Part shown: one piece after another, positions 1-8,587 of the stretch
Numbering within the stretch: the first letter of the stretch is position 1
Layout of the letters: the number at the start of each line of letters is the position of its first letter
Source of the DNA: Citrobacter youngae
Lineage (GTDB): Bacteria; Pseudomonadota; Gammaproteobacteria; Enterobacterales; Enterobacteriaceae
Direction: 5' to 3'
Assembly: GCF_003818115.1 (NCBI RefSeq)
Contig: NZ_RPOI01000003.1
Location: 1-64,000, forward strand
DNA length: 64,000 nucleotides
Program-made: the position numbers and the translations under genes
Notes under the pieces: generated by a model
Database searches by the model: none
Told to the model about the DNA's origin: nothing
Seen by the model: only the letters and a program-made list of their open reading frames with translations

Positions 1-344
1 AAAAAAATAGCCCATTCGTCGTCAATCAATATACCGTTAGTCTGGAAGGTATTTATAATCGTTTTACCGCCAGAATAACGCTGCTGCAATGCCAGCGCTC
101 GCCGATAAAATGCCAACCCCATCAGCGTAGGTTCTCCCCCCTGCCACGCAAAAATCACGTCATTCACATCCTGCGCGGCAATATGCTGTTTGATGAATAA
201 CTCGAGCATGTCATCTGACATTCTGTAATTCGCTTTTCTATCCGGATAAAGCATCTCCTTTTCCAGATAAAAACAGTATTTACAGTCCAGATTACATACC
301 GAGCCTGTCGGTTTAATCATGACCTGACAACTTTTTGTCTGCAT
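1..344 (-). CDS. Anaerobic sulfatase-maturating enzyme (radical SAM), N-terminal 114 codons
   Basis: Reading from the ATG at 344 toward the window edge gives an N-terminal radical SAM domain with the Cx3Cx2C cluster motif CNLDCKYC (Cys 17, 21, 24) and a GGEPTL motif near residue 70. This is the pattern of anaerobic sulfatase-maturating enzymes (AslB/ChuR family), which oxidise a Cys or Ser of a sulfatase to formylglycine in the cytoplasm. It follows a Cys-type sulfatase on the same strand, 103 bp downstream, so the substrate is very likely that protein. The rest of the gene, including the auxiliary cluster cysteines expected at the C-terminus, lies outside the window. The family call is firm; exact specificity is inferred from the neighbour. 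Confidence 0.9.
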   Translation of the reverse strand, partial: MQTKSCQVMIKPTGSVCNLDCKYCFYLEKEMLYPDRKANYRMSDDMLELFIKQHIAAQDVNDVIFAWQGGEPTLMGLAFYRRALALQQRYSGGKTIINTFQTNGILIDDEWAIF

Positions 345-369
345 TGTGATAGCTCCATAAATAAAAGAA

Positions 370-399
370 CCTGGCTCAGCACAAAAGCGTTGAACCAGG
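370..399. repeat. Inverted repeat between sulfatase and maturase genes
   Basis: Arms CCTGGCTCA and TGAACCAGG (one mismatch) can form a hairpin in the transcript between the sulfatase stop and the maturase start. There is no clear U-run on the minus strand after it, so it may stabilise the upstream message or reduce readthrough rather than fully terminate. Function is inferred only from position. Confidence 0.5.
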
Positions 400-447
400 C
401 GGGCATAGCCCTAAGTGGCATACCTTATGTTTCTTATAATTATTCTG

Positions 448-1941
448 TTAGCCCCAGGTGACTGGCGTTGGCTTGTCACCGCGAGCTTTCATCAGCGAAT
501 CGTTGTCAATGTCCTGTTTGTATTTCAGGAACTTGCCATACAGTTGTTTCTCGATTTCAGGCTGTTTGCCAATCTGGTTAAGGGTTTCAAAGCGATCTTT
601 TTTCAGGTTGTAGAGGTATTTGGGTTTATTTTCACGATCGATAATCATCTTCCAATCGCCATCACGGATCGCCCATTCGTCAGTAGGATCATCCTGGAAC
701 GGCATATCAATACCAAAAATAAGTGGCTTCTGACGCGCTAACGTTTTCTGTTCCAGTAATGGAACCAGAGACTGCCCATCGTAGGTACGATCTGTTGGCA
801 GTTTAAAGTTCATCATGTTTGCTAACGTCGGCACCCAGTCAAGACCATAAACTGGCGTATCCGTTACCATCCCCTGCGGAATATGTTTACCGTACTTGAT
901 GATTGCCGGAACACGGATACCGCCTTCCCAAAGGTTATCTTTACGACCGCGAAGCCCATCCGTTTCACCCGCCAGGTTCAGTTCATATACTTTGCGAGCC
1001 TCGCGTGTCACTGGGCCGTTATCACTGGTGAAAATGACAATGGTGTTATCTTCTTCACCCATTGCCTTGATCTTATCCATTACTTTACCGACCTGAGCAT
1101 CCATATAGCTGATGTTCGCGTAGTATTCGCCTGTTCCGCGCCATGGCTTATCCGCCCAGTCGCCGTAAAACAGATCCGGATGCTGTTTCTGGTAAGCGCT
1201 CATATATTGCGAATACATGTCGAGGTACTTTTTCGGCGAGGCCAGCGGGCTGTGAACTTCCGTGAACGCGACATATAAGAAGAACGGTTTGTCGTCTTTC
1301 TTGTTATCCAGCCAGTTGACGACTTCAGAACTGACAAGCTCGCCGCTCATGGTGTCCGCACGACCAATATGCTGTCCATTGCGGATCCAGCCAGTGGGAT
1401 GCACCATGCCATAGCGGGGACGTTCTTTTGCGTTATCAAGCGTAGCATCCGTGACGAATCCCGCCGGGTTTACCAGGGTGTAGTCAAACCCCATGTCCTT
1501 CGCCTGCGGTTGATCGGTGCGATCGCCCCCGGCATTTAGGTGCAATTTCCCCATCATCGCCGTGTCATATCCCTGTTGCTTTAACAGGTTGGCAATCGTC
1601 AGTTCATTCCGTCCCAACGCGACATCTTTGCCTTCAGGGATCCAGGAACGGATCCCTGTACGGAATGGCATACGTCCCGTTAATAAACCCGCACGAGAAG
1701 GAGAGCACAGCGGCGCGGGCGCATAGTAGTCGGTAAATTTCACCCCTTCCTGTGCCAGCTTGTCGATATTAGGCGTTTTGACGATTTGATGGCCATAAGT
1801 CGCGAGATCGCCATAGCCCAAATCATCAGCCATAATAATCACTAAATTAGGCTGTTTCGCTGAAGCTGCATATGTTGTTTGTAATGCGCTCCCGGCACAT
1901 AATGCCAGCCCAACCAAACTCGCCACGACTGTTTTTTTCAT
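448..1941 (-). CDS. Periplasmic Cys-type sulfatase (arylsulfatase family)
   Basis: This 497-residue protein has a Sec signal peptide (basic start, hydrophobic stretch, likely cleavage after TTYA near residue 25), so it acts in the periplasm. It carries the sulfatase signature: metal-binding DD at 39-40, the C79-S-P-S-R83 active-site motif followed by AGLLTGR, a GKLH motif at 131-134 and SDNG at 306-309. Cys at the key position means it needs conversion to formylglycine; an anaerobic maturase follows in the same direction. Sulfatases of this type remove sulfate from sulfated sugars or aryl esters; the substrate cannot be read from sequence. It lies 20 bp after an outer-membrane channel gene. 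E. coli K-12 has no such gene here, while Salmonella carries arylsulfatase-like genes in the same neighbourhood. Confidence 0.93.
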   Translation of the reverse strand: MKKTVVASLVGLALCAGSALQTTYAASAKQPNLVIIMADDLGYGDLATYGHQIVKTPNIDKLAQEGVKFTDYYAPAPLCSPSRAGLLTGRMPFRTGIRSWIPEGKDVALGRNELTIANLLKQQGYDTAMMGKLHLNAGGDRTDQPQAKDMGFDYTLVNPAGFVTDATLDNAKERPRYGMVHPTGWIRNGQHIGRADTMSGELVSSEVVNWLDNKKDDKPFFLYVAFTEVHSPLASPKKYLDMYSQYMSAYQKQHPDLFYGDWADKPWRGTGEYYANISYMDAQVGKVMDKIKAMGEEDNTIVIFTSDNGPVTREARKVYELNLAGETDGLRGRKDNLWEGGIRVPAIIKYGKHIPQGMVTDTPVYGLDWVPTLANMMNFKLPTDRTYDGQSLVPLLEQKTLARQKPLIFGIDMPFQDDPTDEWAIRDGDWKMIIDRENKPKYLYNLKKDRFETLNQIGKQPEIEKQLYGKFLKYKQDIDNDSLMKARGDKPTPVTWG

Positions 1942-1961
1942 TTCCGATCCTTTGGTTTTAT

Positions 1962-2726
1962 TTAAAATGAATACCCAATCATATAAATCATCTGATCCCC
2001 GTAACCGTCATAACCCAGTTTGTTTTCAAAATAGCGATACGTCACTGTAGCTTTCCATCGTGGATAAAATTTCCATGCCAGTGTTAATCCGCCATTTAAT
2101 CCATTCCGGCCAAATTGCTGTTCCGCATAAGCATCATTTCTATCAAGCTCAATTTCATTCCAGTCAGATAAAACAAATTTCTCACCAAATAAAGTAAAAT
2201 TGTAAGCCGCAGTCCAGCCAATAACGTAGCCATTCCAGCCGCTGGTTTGTCCATATCGTTGTGATACATAATCACCAGATTGGTTATGCAAACCTATATA
2301 GGGTTTTAAAAACCCCCAATCTCCGCTCCAGCCGAGATAACCCAGACCATAAAACATATCCAGATCGTCCCCCCAGGAGTTATCCCACTGGCCATAAATC
2401 TTGCCAAAGAAGGTATAATCAGAATCAAAGAGACGCACATGGGTCATCGCCGACACCGTATGATTTCGACCGGCTACAGCATGATTTAACACATTACTTT
2501 CAATAAATGAGTAAAATTCGGCTTCTCGAAAATTGACACCAAAATCCGCTGTTGCTTTCCAAACCTCGCCACGATGTACATTGACAAATCCGCTATTCCA
2601 GTCGGCATAACCGGCATTAATAGACCCAAAAGAATTTTTATACTCCAGAGCTTGTGCTGCATGGCTAAAAAGAGAAGGCACTATAAGTATAAGACAAGCT
2701 AATAGTCCATTTTTTATCCGAGGCAT
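1962..2726 (-). CDS. Tsx/OmpK-type outer-membrane channel
   Basis: The 254-residue product starts with a signal peptide (likely cleavage after AAQA near residue 26) and ends in Phe (IGYSF), the usual C-terminal signal of outer-membrane beta-barrels. Alternating aromatic strands such as WDNSWGDDLDMFYGLGYLG resemble the nucleoside-specific channel (Tsx) superfamily, which includes Vibrio OmpK. It begins a minus-strand operon with a periplasmic sulfatase 20 bp downstream, so a role in letting sulfated compounds or their parent nucleoside or sugar into the periplasm is a reasonable inference. A GGGGAA ribosome site precedes the ATG at 2726. The fold is likely; the substrate is unknown. Confidence 0.82.
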   Translation of the reverse strand: MPRIKNGLLACLILIVPSLFSHAAQALEYKNSFGSINAGYADWNSGFVNVHRGEVWKATADFGVNFREAEFYSFIESNVLNHAVAGRNHTVSAMTHVRLFDSDYTFFGKIYGQWDNSWGDDLDMFYGLGYLGWSGDWGFLKPYIGLHNQSGDYVSQRYGQTSGWNGYVIGWTAAYNFTLFGEKFVLSDWNEIELDRNDAYAEQQFGRNGLNGGLTLAWKFYPRWKATVTYRYFENKLGYDGYGDQMIYMIGYSF

Positions 2727-3118
2727 TGAATGTATTCCCCATAATTATAATTAATCCATCAATAAATATTGTGTTACCGCGGTGACAAATAATAATGAAA
2801 TAGAATGACAGGATAGTGATGTAAATCTCACATCAAGGAAGGTGAATCGTTATTACTGGTAGTGTGTCAGAATATGTTGTTTGAGAGGAGATAAGTAATT
2901 ATTTCGCCAGAAATATGACTGTAGTTGCCTTTTAAATTAGGTTGGCCGTGATTATTTATTGATGTTAAAACAATCACATCAACCAGGTATGCGGCTGTGA
3001 ATAGTCAAAAAAGATGTTAGTTCTAAAACCGTAGCACTGCTCCACACATCATACTATTCCAACAAGGTAAAATAATATATCCGATGCCGGTAAGGGTCTG
3101 GATATCCATCTGCCAGGT
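2727..3118. promoter_or_regulatory. Upstream region of the sulfatase operon
   Basis: About 390 bp between the sulfatase operon and the dnaJ terminator contain no gene that I can support. The half nearest the operon is AT-rich. A CRP-like sequence, AGTGA-N6-TCTCA followed by CATC (2816-2835), has one mismatch in each half-site, and a further TCACATC lies near 2974. A catabolite-regulated promoter would suit a nutrient-scavenging operon, but I cannot place -10 and -35 boxes with confidence. Confidence 0.35.
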
Positions 3119-3156
3119 AAAAAAAAGGCCATCTCATCGCTGAAATGGCCTTTTCT
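3119..3156 (-). terminator. dnaKJ terminator
   Basis: A stem AAAAGGCCAT / ATGGCCTTTT around the loop TCTCATCGCTGAA, flanked by A-runs on one side and Ts on the other, lies 12 bp beyond the dnaJ stop. The symmetry would let it also work from the other direction. Confidence 0.85.
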
Positions 3157-3167
3157 CTACTTTTATT

Positions 3168-4301
3168 TTAGCGCGTCAAATCGTCAAAGAATTTCTTCAC
3201 ACCGTCGAAGAAGCTTTTGGAACGCGGGCTGTTTTGTTCACCCGTCGGGCCACCAAAGCTATCCTGCAGATCTTTCAACAGCTGTTTCTGTTTGTCGTTG
3301 AGGCCCACCGGGGTTTCAACCACCACACGGCACAGCAGATCGCCCTGTGCGCCGCCGCGTACAGACTTAACGCCTTTACCACGCATGCGGAACAGTTTAC
3401 CGGTCTGCGTTTCACCTGGAATTTTTAACTTCACGCGACCATCCAGCGTCGGGACTTCAATCTCGCCACCCAGGGCTGCCATTGCAAAGTTAATCGGCAC
3501 TTCGCAGTACAGGTTATTGCCTTCACGCTCGAAGATTGGGTGCTGTTTAACCTGCACCTGCACGTACAGATCACCTGCTGGCGCGCCATGCTCACCGGCT
3601 TCGCCTTCACCAGACAAACGGATACGGTCGCCGGTATCGACCCCTGCCGGAATTTTAACGGACAGCGTTTTGCTCTTCTCAACGCGACCATGCCCGTGGC
3701 ATTTGTTGCACGGATCTTTAATCAGCGTACCGCGGCCCTGACAGTGCGGACAGGTCTGCTGTACGGCGAAGAAGCCCTGGCGCATCTGTACCTGACCAGA
3801 ACCGTGACAGGTTGGACAGGTTTGTGGCTGAGTGCCTGCCTTCGCGCCGCTACCGTGGCAAACGTCACACTCTTCCAGCGTCGGAATACGGATCTCTTTG
3901 GTGACGCCACGCACGGCTTCTTCCAGAGTGAGATCCATGTTGTAACGTAAATCAGCACCACGTGAGGCGCGCTGACGACCACGACCGCCGCCAAAGATAT
4001 CGCCAAACACGTCACCAAAGATATCGCTGAAGTCAGCCCCGCCGCCAAAACCGCCGCCGCCGCCCATGCCGCCTTGCTCAAACGCAGCATGACCGTACTG
4101 ATCGTAGGCCGCACGTTTTTGCGCATCGGTCAGGATCTCGTACGCTTCTTTGATCTCTTTAAACTTGGCTTCGGCCTCTTTATCACCCTGGTTGCGATCC
4201 GGGTGATATTTCATGGCCAGGCGCTTGTAGGCCTTTTTGATTTCACGCTCTTCCGCTGATTTGGAAACGCCTAAAATCTCGTAATAGTCTTGCTTAGCCA
4301 T
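3168..4301 (-). CDS. dnaJ: Chaperone DnaJ (Hsp40)
   Basis: Co-chaperone that delivers unfolded clients to DnaK and stimulates its ATPase. The 377 residues show the full type I layout: J domain with HPD at 33-35, a Gly/Phe-rich linker at about 72-110, four CxxCxGxG zinc repeats ([32 protein letters not shown]) at about 145-210, and the C-terminal client-binding region. Length equals the E. coli protein within one or two residues. It follows dnaK with an 85-bp gap carrying a strong hairpin and is expected to be transcribed mainly from the dnaK heat-shock promoters. Confidence 0.99.
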   Translation of the reverse strand: MAKQDYYEILGVSKSAEEREIKKAYKRLAMKYHPDRNQGDKEAEAKFKEIKEAYEILTDAQKRAAYDQYGHAAFEQGGMGGGGGFGGGADFSDIFGDVFGDIFGGGRGRQRASRGADLRYNMDLTLEEAVRGVTKEIRIPTLEECDVCHGSGAKAGTQPQTCPTCHGSGQVQMRQGFFAVQQTCPHCQGRGTLIKDPCNKCHGHGRVEKSKTLSVKIPAGVDTGDRIRLSGEGEAGEHGAPAGDLYVQVQVKQHPIFEREGNNLYCEVPINFAMAALGGEIEVPTLDGRVKLKIPGETQTGKLFRMRGKGVKSVRGGAQGDLLCRVVVETPVGLNDKQKQLLKDLQDSFGGPTGEQNSPRSKSFFDGVKKFFDDLTR

Positions 4302-4328
4302 CTCTTTTTATCTGCCCCTAACATGCGT

Positions 4329-4361
4329 GCACGGGCGGAGAGGAAACCTCTTCGCCCGTGC
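4329..4361. repeat. dnaK-dnaJ intercistronic hairpin
   Basis: A GC-rich inverted repeat (GCACGGGCG-AGAGG / CCTCT-CGCCCGTGC, loop AAA) sits between dnaK and dnaJ. It has no U-run, so it looks like an mRNA-stabilising or attenuating element that would lower DnaJ output relative to DnaK. Confidence 0.7.
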
Positions 4362-4386
4362 CAGTAATTACCCGTTCAAAGGGCGA

Positions 4387-6309
4387 TTATTTTTTGTCTT
4401 TCACTTCTTCAAACTCGGCGTCGACAACGTCGTCATCTTTCGCGTTATTTGCAGAAGCATCAGCGCCTGCTGCACCAGCCTGTTGCTGTGCGTGCTGTTG
4501 CTGAGCGATTTCCATCAGTTTCTGGGAAACCTGTGCCAGCGCCTGCATTTTCGCTTCGATATCTGCTTTGTCTTCACCTTTCAGAGACGTTTCCAGCGCG
4601 GTCAGTGCAGACTCGATGGCAGTTTTGTCGTCAGCCGGCAGCTTGTCGCCTGCTTCTTCAACCTGCTTGCGAGTGCTGTGCAGCAGATGGTCACCCTGGT
4701 TACGGGTCTGAACCAGCTCTTCAAACTTACGGTCAGATTCTGCGTTCGCTTCTGCTTCGCGAACCATTTTCTGAATTTCTTCTTCGTTCAGACCAGAAGA
4801 AGCCTTGATGGTGATCTTCTGCTCTTTACCGCTGTTTTTGTCTTTCGCGGAAACGTGCAGGATACCGTCGGCATCGATGTCAAAAGTAACTTCGATCTGC
4901 GGCATACCGCGCGGAGCCGGGCTGATGCCATCCAGGTTAAACTGACCAAGATCTTTGTTATCAGCAGCGCGTTTACGTTCACCCTGCAGCACGTGGATGG
5001 TTACCGCAGACTGGTTGTCTTCAGCGGTAGAGAACACCTGGCTGTGCTTGGTCGGGATAGTGGTGTTTTTCGCGATCAGCGGAGTCATTACGCCACCCAT
5101 GGTTTCGATACCCAGAGACAGCGGGGTAACGTCCAGCAGCAGCACGTCTTTAACATCACCGGTCAATACACCACCCTGAACAGCAGCACCGATTGCTACG
5201 GCTTCGTCCGGGTTAACGTCTTTACGCGGTTCTTTACCGAAGAACTCAGCGACTTTCTTCTGCACCATCGGCATACGCGTCTGACCACCAACGAGGATAA
5301 CGTCGTTGATATCAGATACGGACAGGCCAGCATCCTGCAGAGCAACTTTCAGCGGCTCGATAGAACGGTTAACCAGGTCTTCAACCAGGCTTTCCAGTTT
5401 CGCACGGGTCACTTTGATGTTCATGTGTTTCGGGCCGGTCGCGTCTGCAGTGATGTACGGCAGGTTCACGTCGGTCTGCTGAGCGGAAGACAGCTCAATC
5501 TTCGCTTTCTCAGCGGCTTCTTTCAGACGCTGCATCGCCAGCGGGTCATTACGCAGGTCGATACCCTGATCTTTCTTAAACTCGTCAACCAGGTAGTTGA
5601 TCATACGGCTGTCGAAGTCTTCACCACCCAGGTGGGTATCACCGTTGGTTGCCAGAACTTCGAAGGTTTTTTCGCCGTCAACTTCGTCGATTTCGATAAT
5701 AGAGATATCGAAAGTACCACCACCGAGGTCATATACCGCGATAGTACGGTTGCCGACTTCTTTATCCAGACCGTAAGCCAGCGCAGCTGCGGTTGGTTCG
5801 TTGATGATACGTTTTACTTCCAGACCTGCGATACGACCGGCGTCTTTGGTTGCCTGACGCTGAGCATCGTTAAAGTATGCAGGTACGGTGATAACGGCTT
5901 CAGTTACCGGCTCACCCAGGTAATCTTCAGCGGTTTTCTTCATTTTTTTCAGCACTTCAGCAGAAATCTGCGGCGGTGCCAGTTTCTGACCTTTTACGTC
6001 AATCCATGCATCACCGTTGTCAGCACCGATGATTTTGTACGGCATGATTGCTTCATCACGCTGTACTTCTTCGTCCTGGAAGCGGCGGCCAATCAGGCGT
6101 TTAATCGCAAACAGGGTGTTTTGCGGGTTTGTCACTGCCTGACGTTTAGCCGGCTGACCAACCAGGGTTTCACCATCCTGGGTATAAGCAATGATAGAAG
6201 GCGTGGTGCGATCGCCCTCGGCGTTCTCCAGCACACGTGCAGTAGTGCCATCCATAATCGCTACACAAGAGTTGGTAGTACCCAGGTCGATACCAATAAT
6301 TTTACCCAT
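4387..6309 (-). CDS. dnaK: Chaperone DnaK (Hsp70)
   Basis: Central ATP-dependent cytosolic chaperone and negative regulator of sigma-32. The 640-residue protein opens with the nucleotide-binding phosphate loop GIDLGTTNS (6-14), carries DLGGGTF at 194-200 with the autophosphorylation Thr at 199, the linker VLLLDVTP near 390, a substrate-binding domain, and a Gln/Ala-rich lid tail ending [16 protein letters not shown]. It is two residues longer than in E. coli. The ATG at 6309 has GGAG ten bases upstream. First gene of dnaKJ, transcribed from two heat-shock promoters. Confidence 0.99.
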   Translation of the reverse strand: MGKIIGIDLGTTNSCVAIMDGTTARVLENAEGDRTTPSIIAYTQDGETLVGQPAKRQAVTNPQNTLFAIKRLIGRRFQDEEVQRDEAIMPYKIIGADNGDAWIDVKGQKLAPPQISAEVLKKMKKTAEDYLGEPVTEAVITVPAYFNDAQRQATKDAGRIAGLEVKRIINEPTAAALAYGLDKEVGNRTIAVYDLGGGTFDISIIEIDEVDGEKTFEVLATNGDTHLGGEDFDSRMINYLVDEFKKDQGIDLRNDPLAMQRLKEAAEKAKIELSSAQQTDVNLPYITADATGPKHMNIKVTRAKLESLVEDLVNRSIEPLKVALQDAGLSVSDINDVILVGGQTRMPMVQKKVAEFFGKEPRKDVNPDEAVAIGAAVQGGVLTGDVKDVLLLDVTPLSLGIETMGGVMTPLIAKNTTIPTKHSQVFSTAEDNQSAVTIHVLQGERKRAADNKDLGQFNLDGISPAPRGMPQIEVTFDIDADGILHVSAKDKNSGKEQKITIKASSGLNEEEIQKMVREAEANAESDRKFEELVQTRNQGDHLLHSTRKQVEEAGDKLPADDKTAIESALTALETSLKGEDKADIEAKMQALAQVSQKLMEIAQQQHAQQQAGAAGADASANNAKDDDVVDAEFEEVKDKK

Positions 6310-6356
6310 CTAAACGTCTCCACTAAAAATTCGGTCATCATGTGGTTGTGAATCTG

Positions 6357-6385
6357 TAATAAGGGCGAAACGTGCGGTTTCAACT
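6357..6385 (-). promoter_or_regulatory. dnaK heat-shock promoter P2 (sigma-32)
   Basis: On the minus strand, GTTGAAA (-35) and CGCCCTTATTA (-10) are spaced as in the E. coli dnaK P2 promoter, a short distance upstream of the start codon. Confidence 0.75.
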
Positions 6386-6428
6386 ACCCTGAATCGTTTT
6401 TTTTCAGACTCACCACTGCGGTTGCTTA

Positions 6429-6463
6429 CAAGATGGGGTCGTAACCCACGTCATCAAGGGGGG
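6429..6463 (-). promoter_or_regulatory. dnaK heat-shock promoter P1 (sigma-32)
   Basis: On the minus strand, CCCCCTTGATG (-35) and CCCCATCTTG (-10) match the sigma-32 consensus (CTTGAA, CCCCAT) and the known E. coli P1 position. The rest of 6464-6693 is AT-rich and holds the undefined promoter of the divergent yaaI. Confidence 0.88.
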
Positions 6464-6693
6464 CATGAAAATTTTTTTTTAGCGCAGTGGCGATAAAATC
6501 GTAGAGAAAAGGCAGAAAGCTGAAAAAATGAATAGTCGCCAATTAAAATTAATTCATAAAACCAATGAAAATGGTAAAGTTATTCACGAAAAAATTGTAA
6601 TAAAAAGAAAAGATTACGAGCATGAATCATGATTCTGACAGCGGTAAGATGGTCTGAAACGACACACTTTTACAGCCGTCAAAGAGAAATTCC

Positions 6694-7098
6694 ATGAAAT
6701 CCGTATTAACCCTTTCCGCCAGCCTGCTTATGGGCCTGCTACTGAGCAGCGCCGCACACGCTAATGATCATAAAGTCCTCGGCGTGATCGCCATGCCCCG
6801 TAATGAAACCAACGATCTGACGCTGAAACTTCCCGTTTGCCGCGTGGTGAAACGCATTCAACTTACGGCCGATCATGGTGATTTACAGCTCAGTGGTGCA
6901 TCGGTTTATTTCAAGGCTGCCCGCATGTCCAGCCAGAGTCTGAACGTGCCTTCCTCCATCAAAGAAGGGCAAACGACCAATTGGATCAACATCAATAGCG
7001 ACAACGACAATAAGCGCTGCGTGAAAAAAATTACCTTTTCCGGTCATACGGTGAACTCTTCTGATATGGCGACGCTGAAAATCATCGGCGACGACTAA
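6694..7098 (+). CDS. yaaI: YaaI, periplasmic DUF2541 protein
   Basis: Product of unknown function; 134 residues, close to E. coli YaaI throughout. It starts with a clear signal peptide ending near AHA at residue 23, so it is exported. Two cysteines, in LPVCRVV and KRCVKK, could form a disulfide in the periplasm. It is divergent from dnaK and followed 26 bp later by yaaW on the same strand. The family is called UPF0412/DUF2541; no catalytic motif is visible. Confidence 0.93.
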   Translation: MKSVLTLSASLLMGLLLSSAAHANDHKVLGVIAMPRNETNDLTLKLPVCRVVKRIQLTADHGDLQLSGASVYFKAARMSSQSLNVPSSIKEGQTTNWININSDNDNKRCVKKITFSGHTVNSSDMATLKIIGDD

Positions 7099-7124
7099 TC
7101 CCTTCTGCACAAGTAGAATTCAGT

Positions 7125-7838
7125 ATGAATGTCACCTATTTGAATGACGACGATCTCGACTTTCTTCAGCATTGCAGCGAGGAGCAGCTCGCCAATATTA
7201 CCCGCCTGCTTACGCATAATGAAAAGGGGAAAGCCCGTCTGTCGAGCGTACTCAACCACAACGATTTATTTAAATCGATGGAAGGACATCCGGAACAGCA
7301 CCGCCGCAACTGGCAACTAATCGCAGGCGAGCTTCAACATTACGGCGGTGACAGTATTGCCAACAAATTGCGCGGACACGGGAAATTATACCGGGCGATT
7401 TTGCTGGATGTCTCAAAGCGGCTAAAGCTCAAAGCAGATAAAGAGATGTCTACGTTCGAAATTGAACAGTCTCTGCTGGAACATTTTTTACGCAACGCCT
7501 GGCAAAAAATGGATGCTGAGCACAAGCAAGAATTTCTTCAGGCGGTCGATGCAAAAGTCTCTGAGCTGGAAGAACTGTTGCCACTATTAATGAAAGACCG
7601 CAATCTGGCAAAAGGGGTGTCTCACCTGCTCTCCGGCCAGTTAACCCGAATTCTGCGTACGCACGCTGCTGTTAGCGTAATCGGGCACGGATTACTGCGC
7701 GGAGCCGGACTTGGCGGCCCGGTAGGTGCGGCCTTAAACGGGGTTAAAGCGGTGAGCGGCAGCGCTTATCGGGTGACGATCCCGGCGGTACTCCACATTG
7801 CCTGCCTGCGCAGAATGCTCAACCACACACAAGCGTGA
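7125..7838 (+). CDS. yaaW: YaaW, UPF0174 family protein
   Basis: Cytoplasmic-looking protein of 237 residues matching E. coli YaaW. The N-terminal two-thirds are helical and charged, and a Gly-rich, moderately hydrophobic segment (GHGLLRGAGLGGPVGAAL, near 185-205) lies near the C-terminus. Function is unknown. It probably forms a short operon with yaaI. In E. coli a proposed antisense gene (htgA/mbiA) overlaps yaaW; here the opposite strand offers only a 61-codon frame, so that gene is not supported. Confidence 0.92.
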   Translation: MNVTYLNDDDLDFLQHCSEEQLANITRLLTHNEKGKARLSSVLNHNDLFKSMEGHPEQHRRNWQLIAGELQHYGGDSIANKLRGHGKLYRAILLDVSKRLKLKADKEMSTFEIEQSLLEHFLRNAWQKMDAEHKQEFLQAVDAKVSELEELLPLLMKDRNLAKGVSHLLSGQLTRILRTHAAVSVIGHGLLRGAGLGGPVGAALNGVKAVSGSAYRVTIPAVLHIACLRRMLNHTQA

Positions 7839-7853
7839 TGCCCATCACAGGGA
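7830..7853 (+). promoter_or_regulatory. Predicted CRP site for satP
   Basis: CGTGA-TGCCCA-TCACA matches the CRP consensus TGTGA-N6-TCACA at nine of ten positions. The left half covers the yaaW stop codon; the site is about 140 bp upstream of satP, an acetate/succinate transporter gene for which catabolite control makes sense. Confidence 0.6.
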
Positions 7854-7870
7854 AAATAATTCGTTTTCCC
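7850..7870 (+). terminator. Possible yaaW terminator hairpin
   Basis: GGGAAAA / TTTTCCC around a 7-nt loop, directly after the CRP-like site. The stem itself supplies the T-run; strength is uncertain. Confidence 0.4.
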
Positions 7871-7986
7871 TTCGTGAGATCATAGACAGTGCCCTCTCCC
7901 CTGATTATTATGCCGCGCCCCGAAGACAGTGATCGTTATTTGGGGAAACTATTTCACCATTCAATCAATGATGATTTTGAGGAATT

Positions 7987-8553
7987 ATGGGCAACACTAA
8001 GTTGGCTAATCCGGCACCGCTGGGCCTGATGGGCTTTGGCATGACCACCATTCTGCTTAACCTGCATAACGCGGGTTTCTTCGCTTTAGACGTTATTATT
8101 CTGGCGATGGGCATTTTCTACGGCGGTATCGCGCAAATTTTTGCCGGTCTTCTGGAATATAAAAAAGGCAACACCTTCGGTTTAACCGCCTTTACCTCCT
8201 ACGGTTCGTTCTGGCTGACGCTGGTTGCGATTCTGCTGATGCCGAAAATGAGCCTCGCGGATGCAACCAATGGTCAGTTCCTGGGCGCTTACCTGGGTCT
8301 GTGGGGCGTGTTCACTCTGTTCATGTTCTTCGGTACGCTGAAAGCCGCGCGCATGCTGCAGTTCGTGTTCCTGAGCCTGACAGTGCTGTTCGCCCTGCTG
8401 GCCGTTGGCAACATTGCAGGTAACGAAGCAATCATTCACGTAGCGGGTTGGGTTGGCTTAGTGTGTGGTGCAAGCGCCATTTACCTGGCGATGGGTGAAG
8501 TGCTGAACGAACAGTTTGGCCGTACCATCCTGCCAATTGGTGAAGCACACTAA
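7987..8553 (+). CDS. satP: Acetate/succinate:H+ symporter SatP
   Basis: Inner-membrane carrier (formerly YaaH) for acetate and succinate, 188 residues as in E. coli. It shows the GPR1/FUN34/YaaH signature NPAPLGL at residues 8-14 and six hydrophobic segments filling the rest. A good ribosome site (GAGGAA) lies just before the ATG. An apparent CRP site lies upstream. A strong terminator follows, shared with the convergent MFS gene. Confidence 0.97.
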   Translation: MGNTKLANPAPLGLMGFGMTTILLNLHNAGFFALDVIILAMGIFYGGIAQIFAGLLEYKKGNTFGLTAFTSYGSFWLTLVAILLMPKMSLADATNGQFLGAYLGLWGVFTLFMFFGTLKAARMLQFVFLSLTVLFALLAVGNIAGNEAIIHVAGWVGLVCGASAIYLAMGEVLNEQFGRTILPIGEAH

Positions 8554-8560
8554 TCTGCCT

Positions 8561-8584
8561 TTATCCCCCCGCAAGGGGGGATAA
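8561..8584. terminator. Bidirectional terminator satP / MFS gene
   Basis: Perfect stem TTATCCCCCC / GGGGGGATAA with a GCAA tetraloop between two convergent genes. Confidence 0.85.
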
Positions 8585-8587
8585 TCT

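Noticed and set aside
4327-6351. A 674-codon open frame on the plus strand across dnaK
   Set aside because: It mirrors dnaK in the opposite frame. Long antisense frames are common in strongly codon-biased genes such as dnaK; the translation is Phe- and Val-rich without any domain, and no ribosome site precedes it.
7340-7525. Antisense frame opposite yaaW, where E. coli annotations once put htgA/mbiA
   Set aside because: Only 61 codons remain open, so the proposed antisense gene is not conserved.
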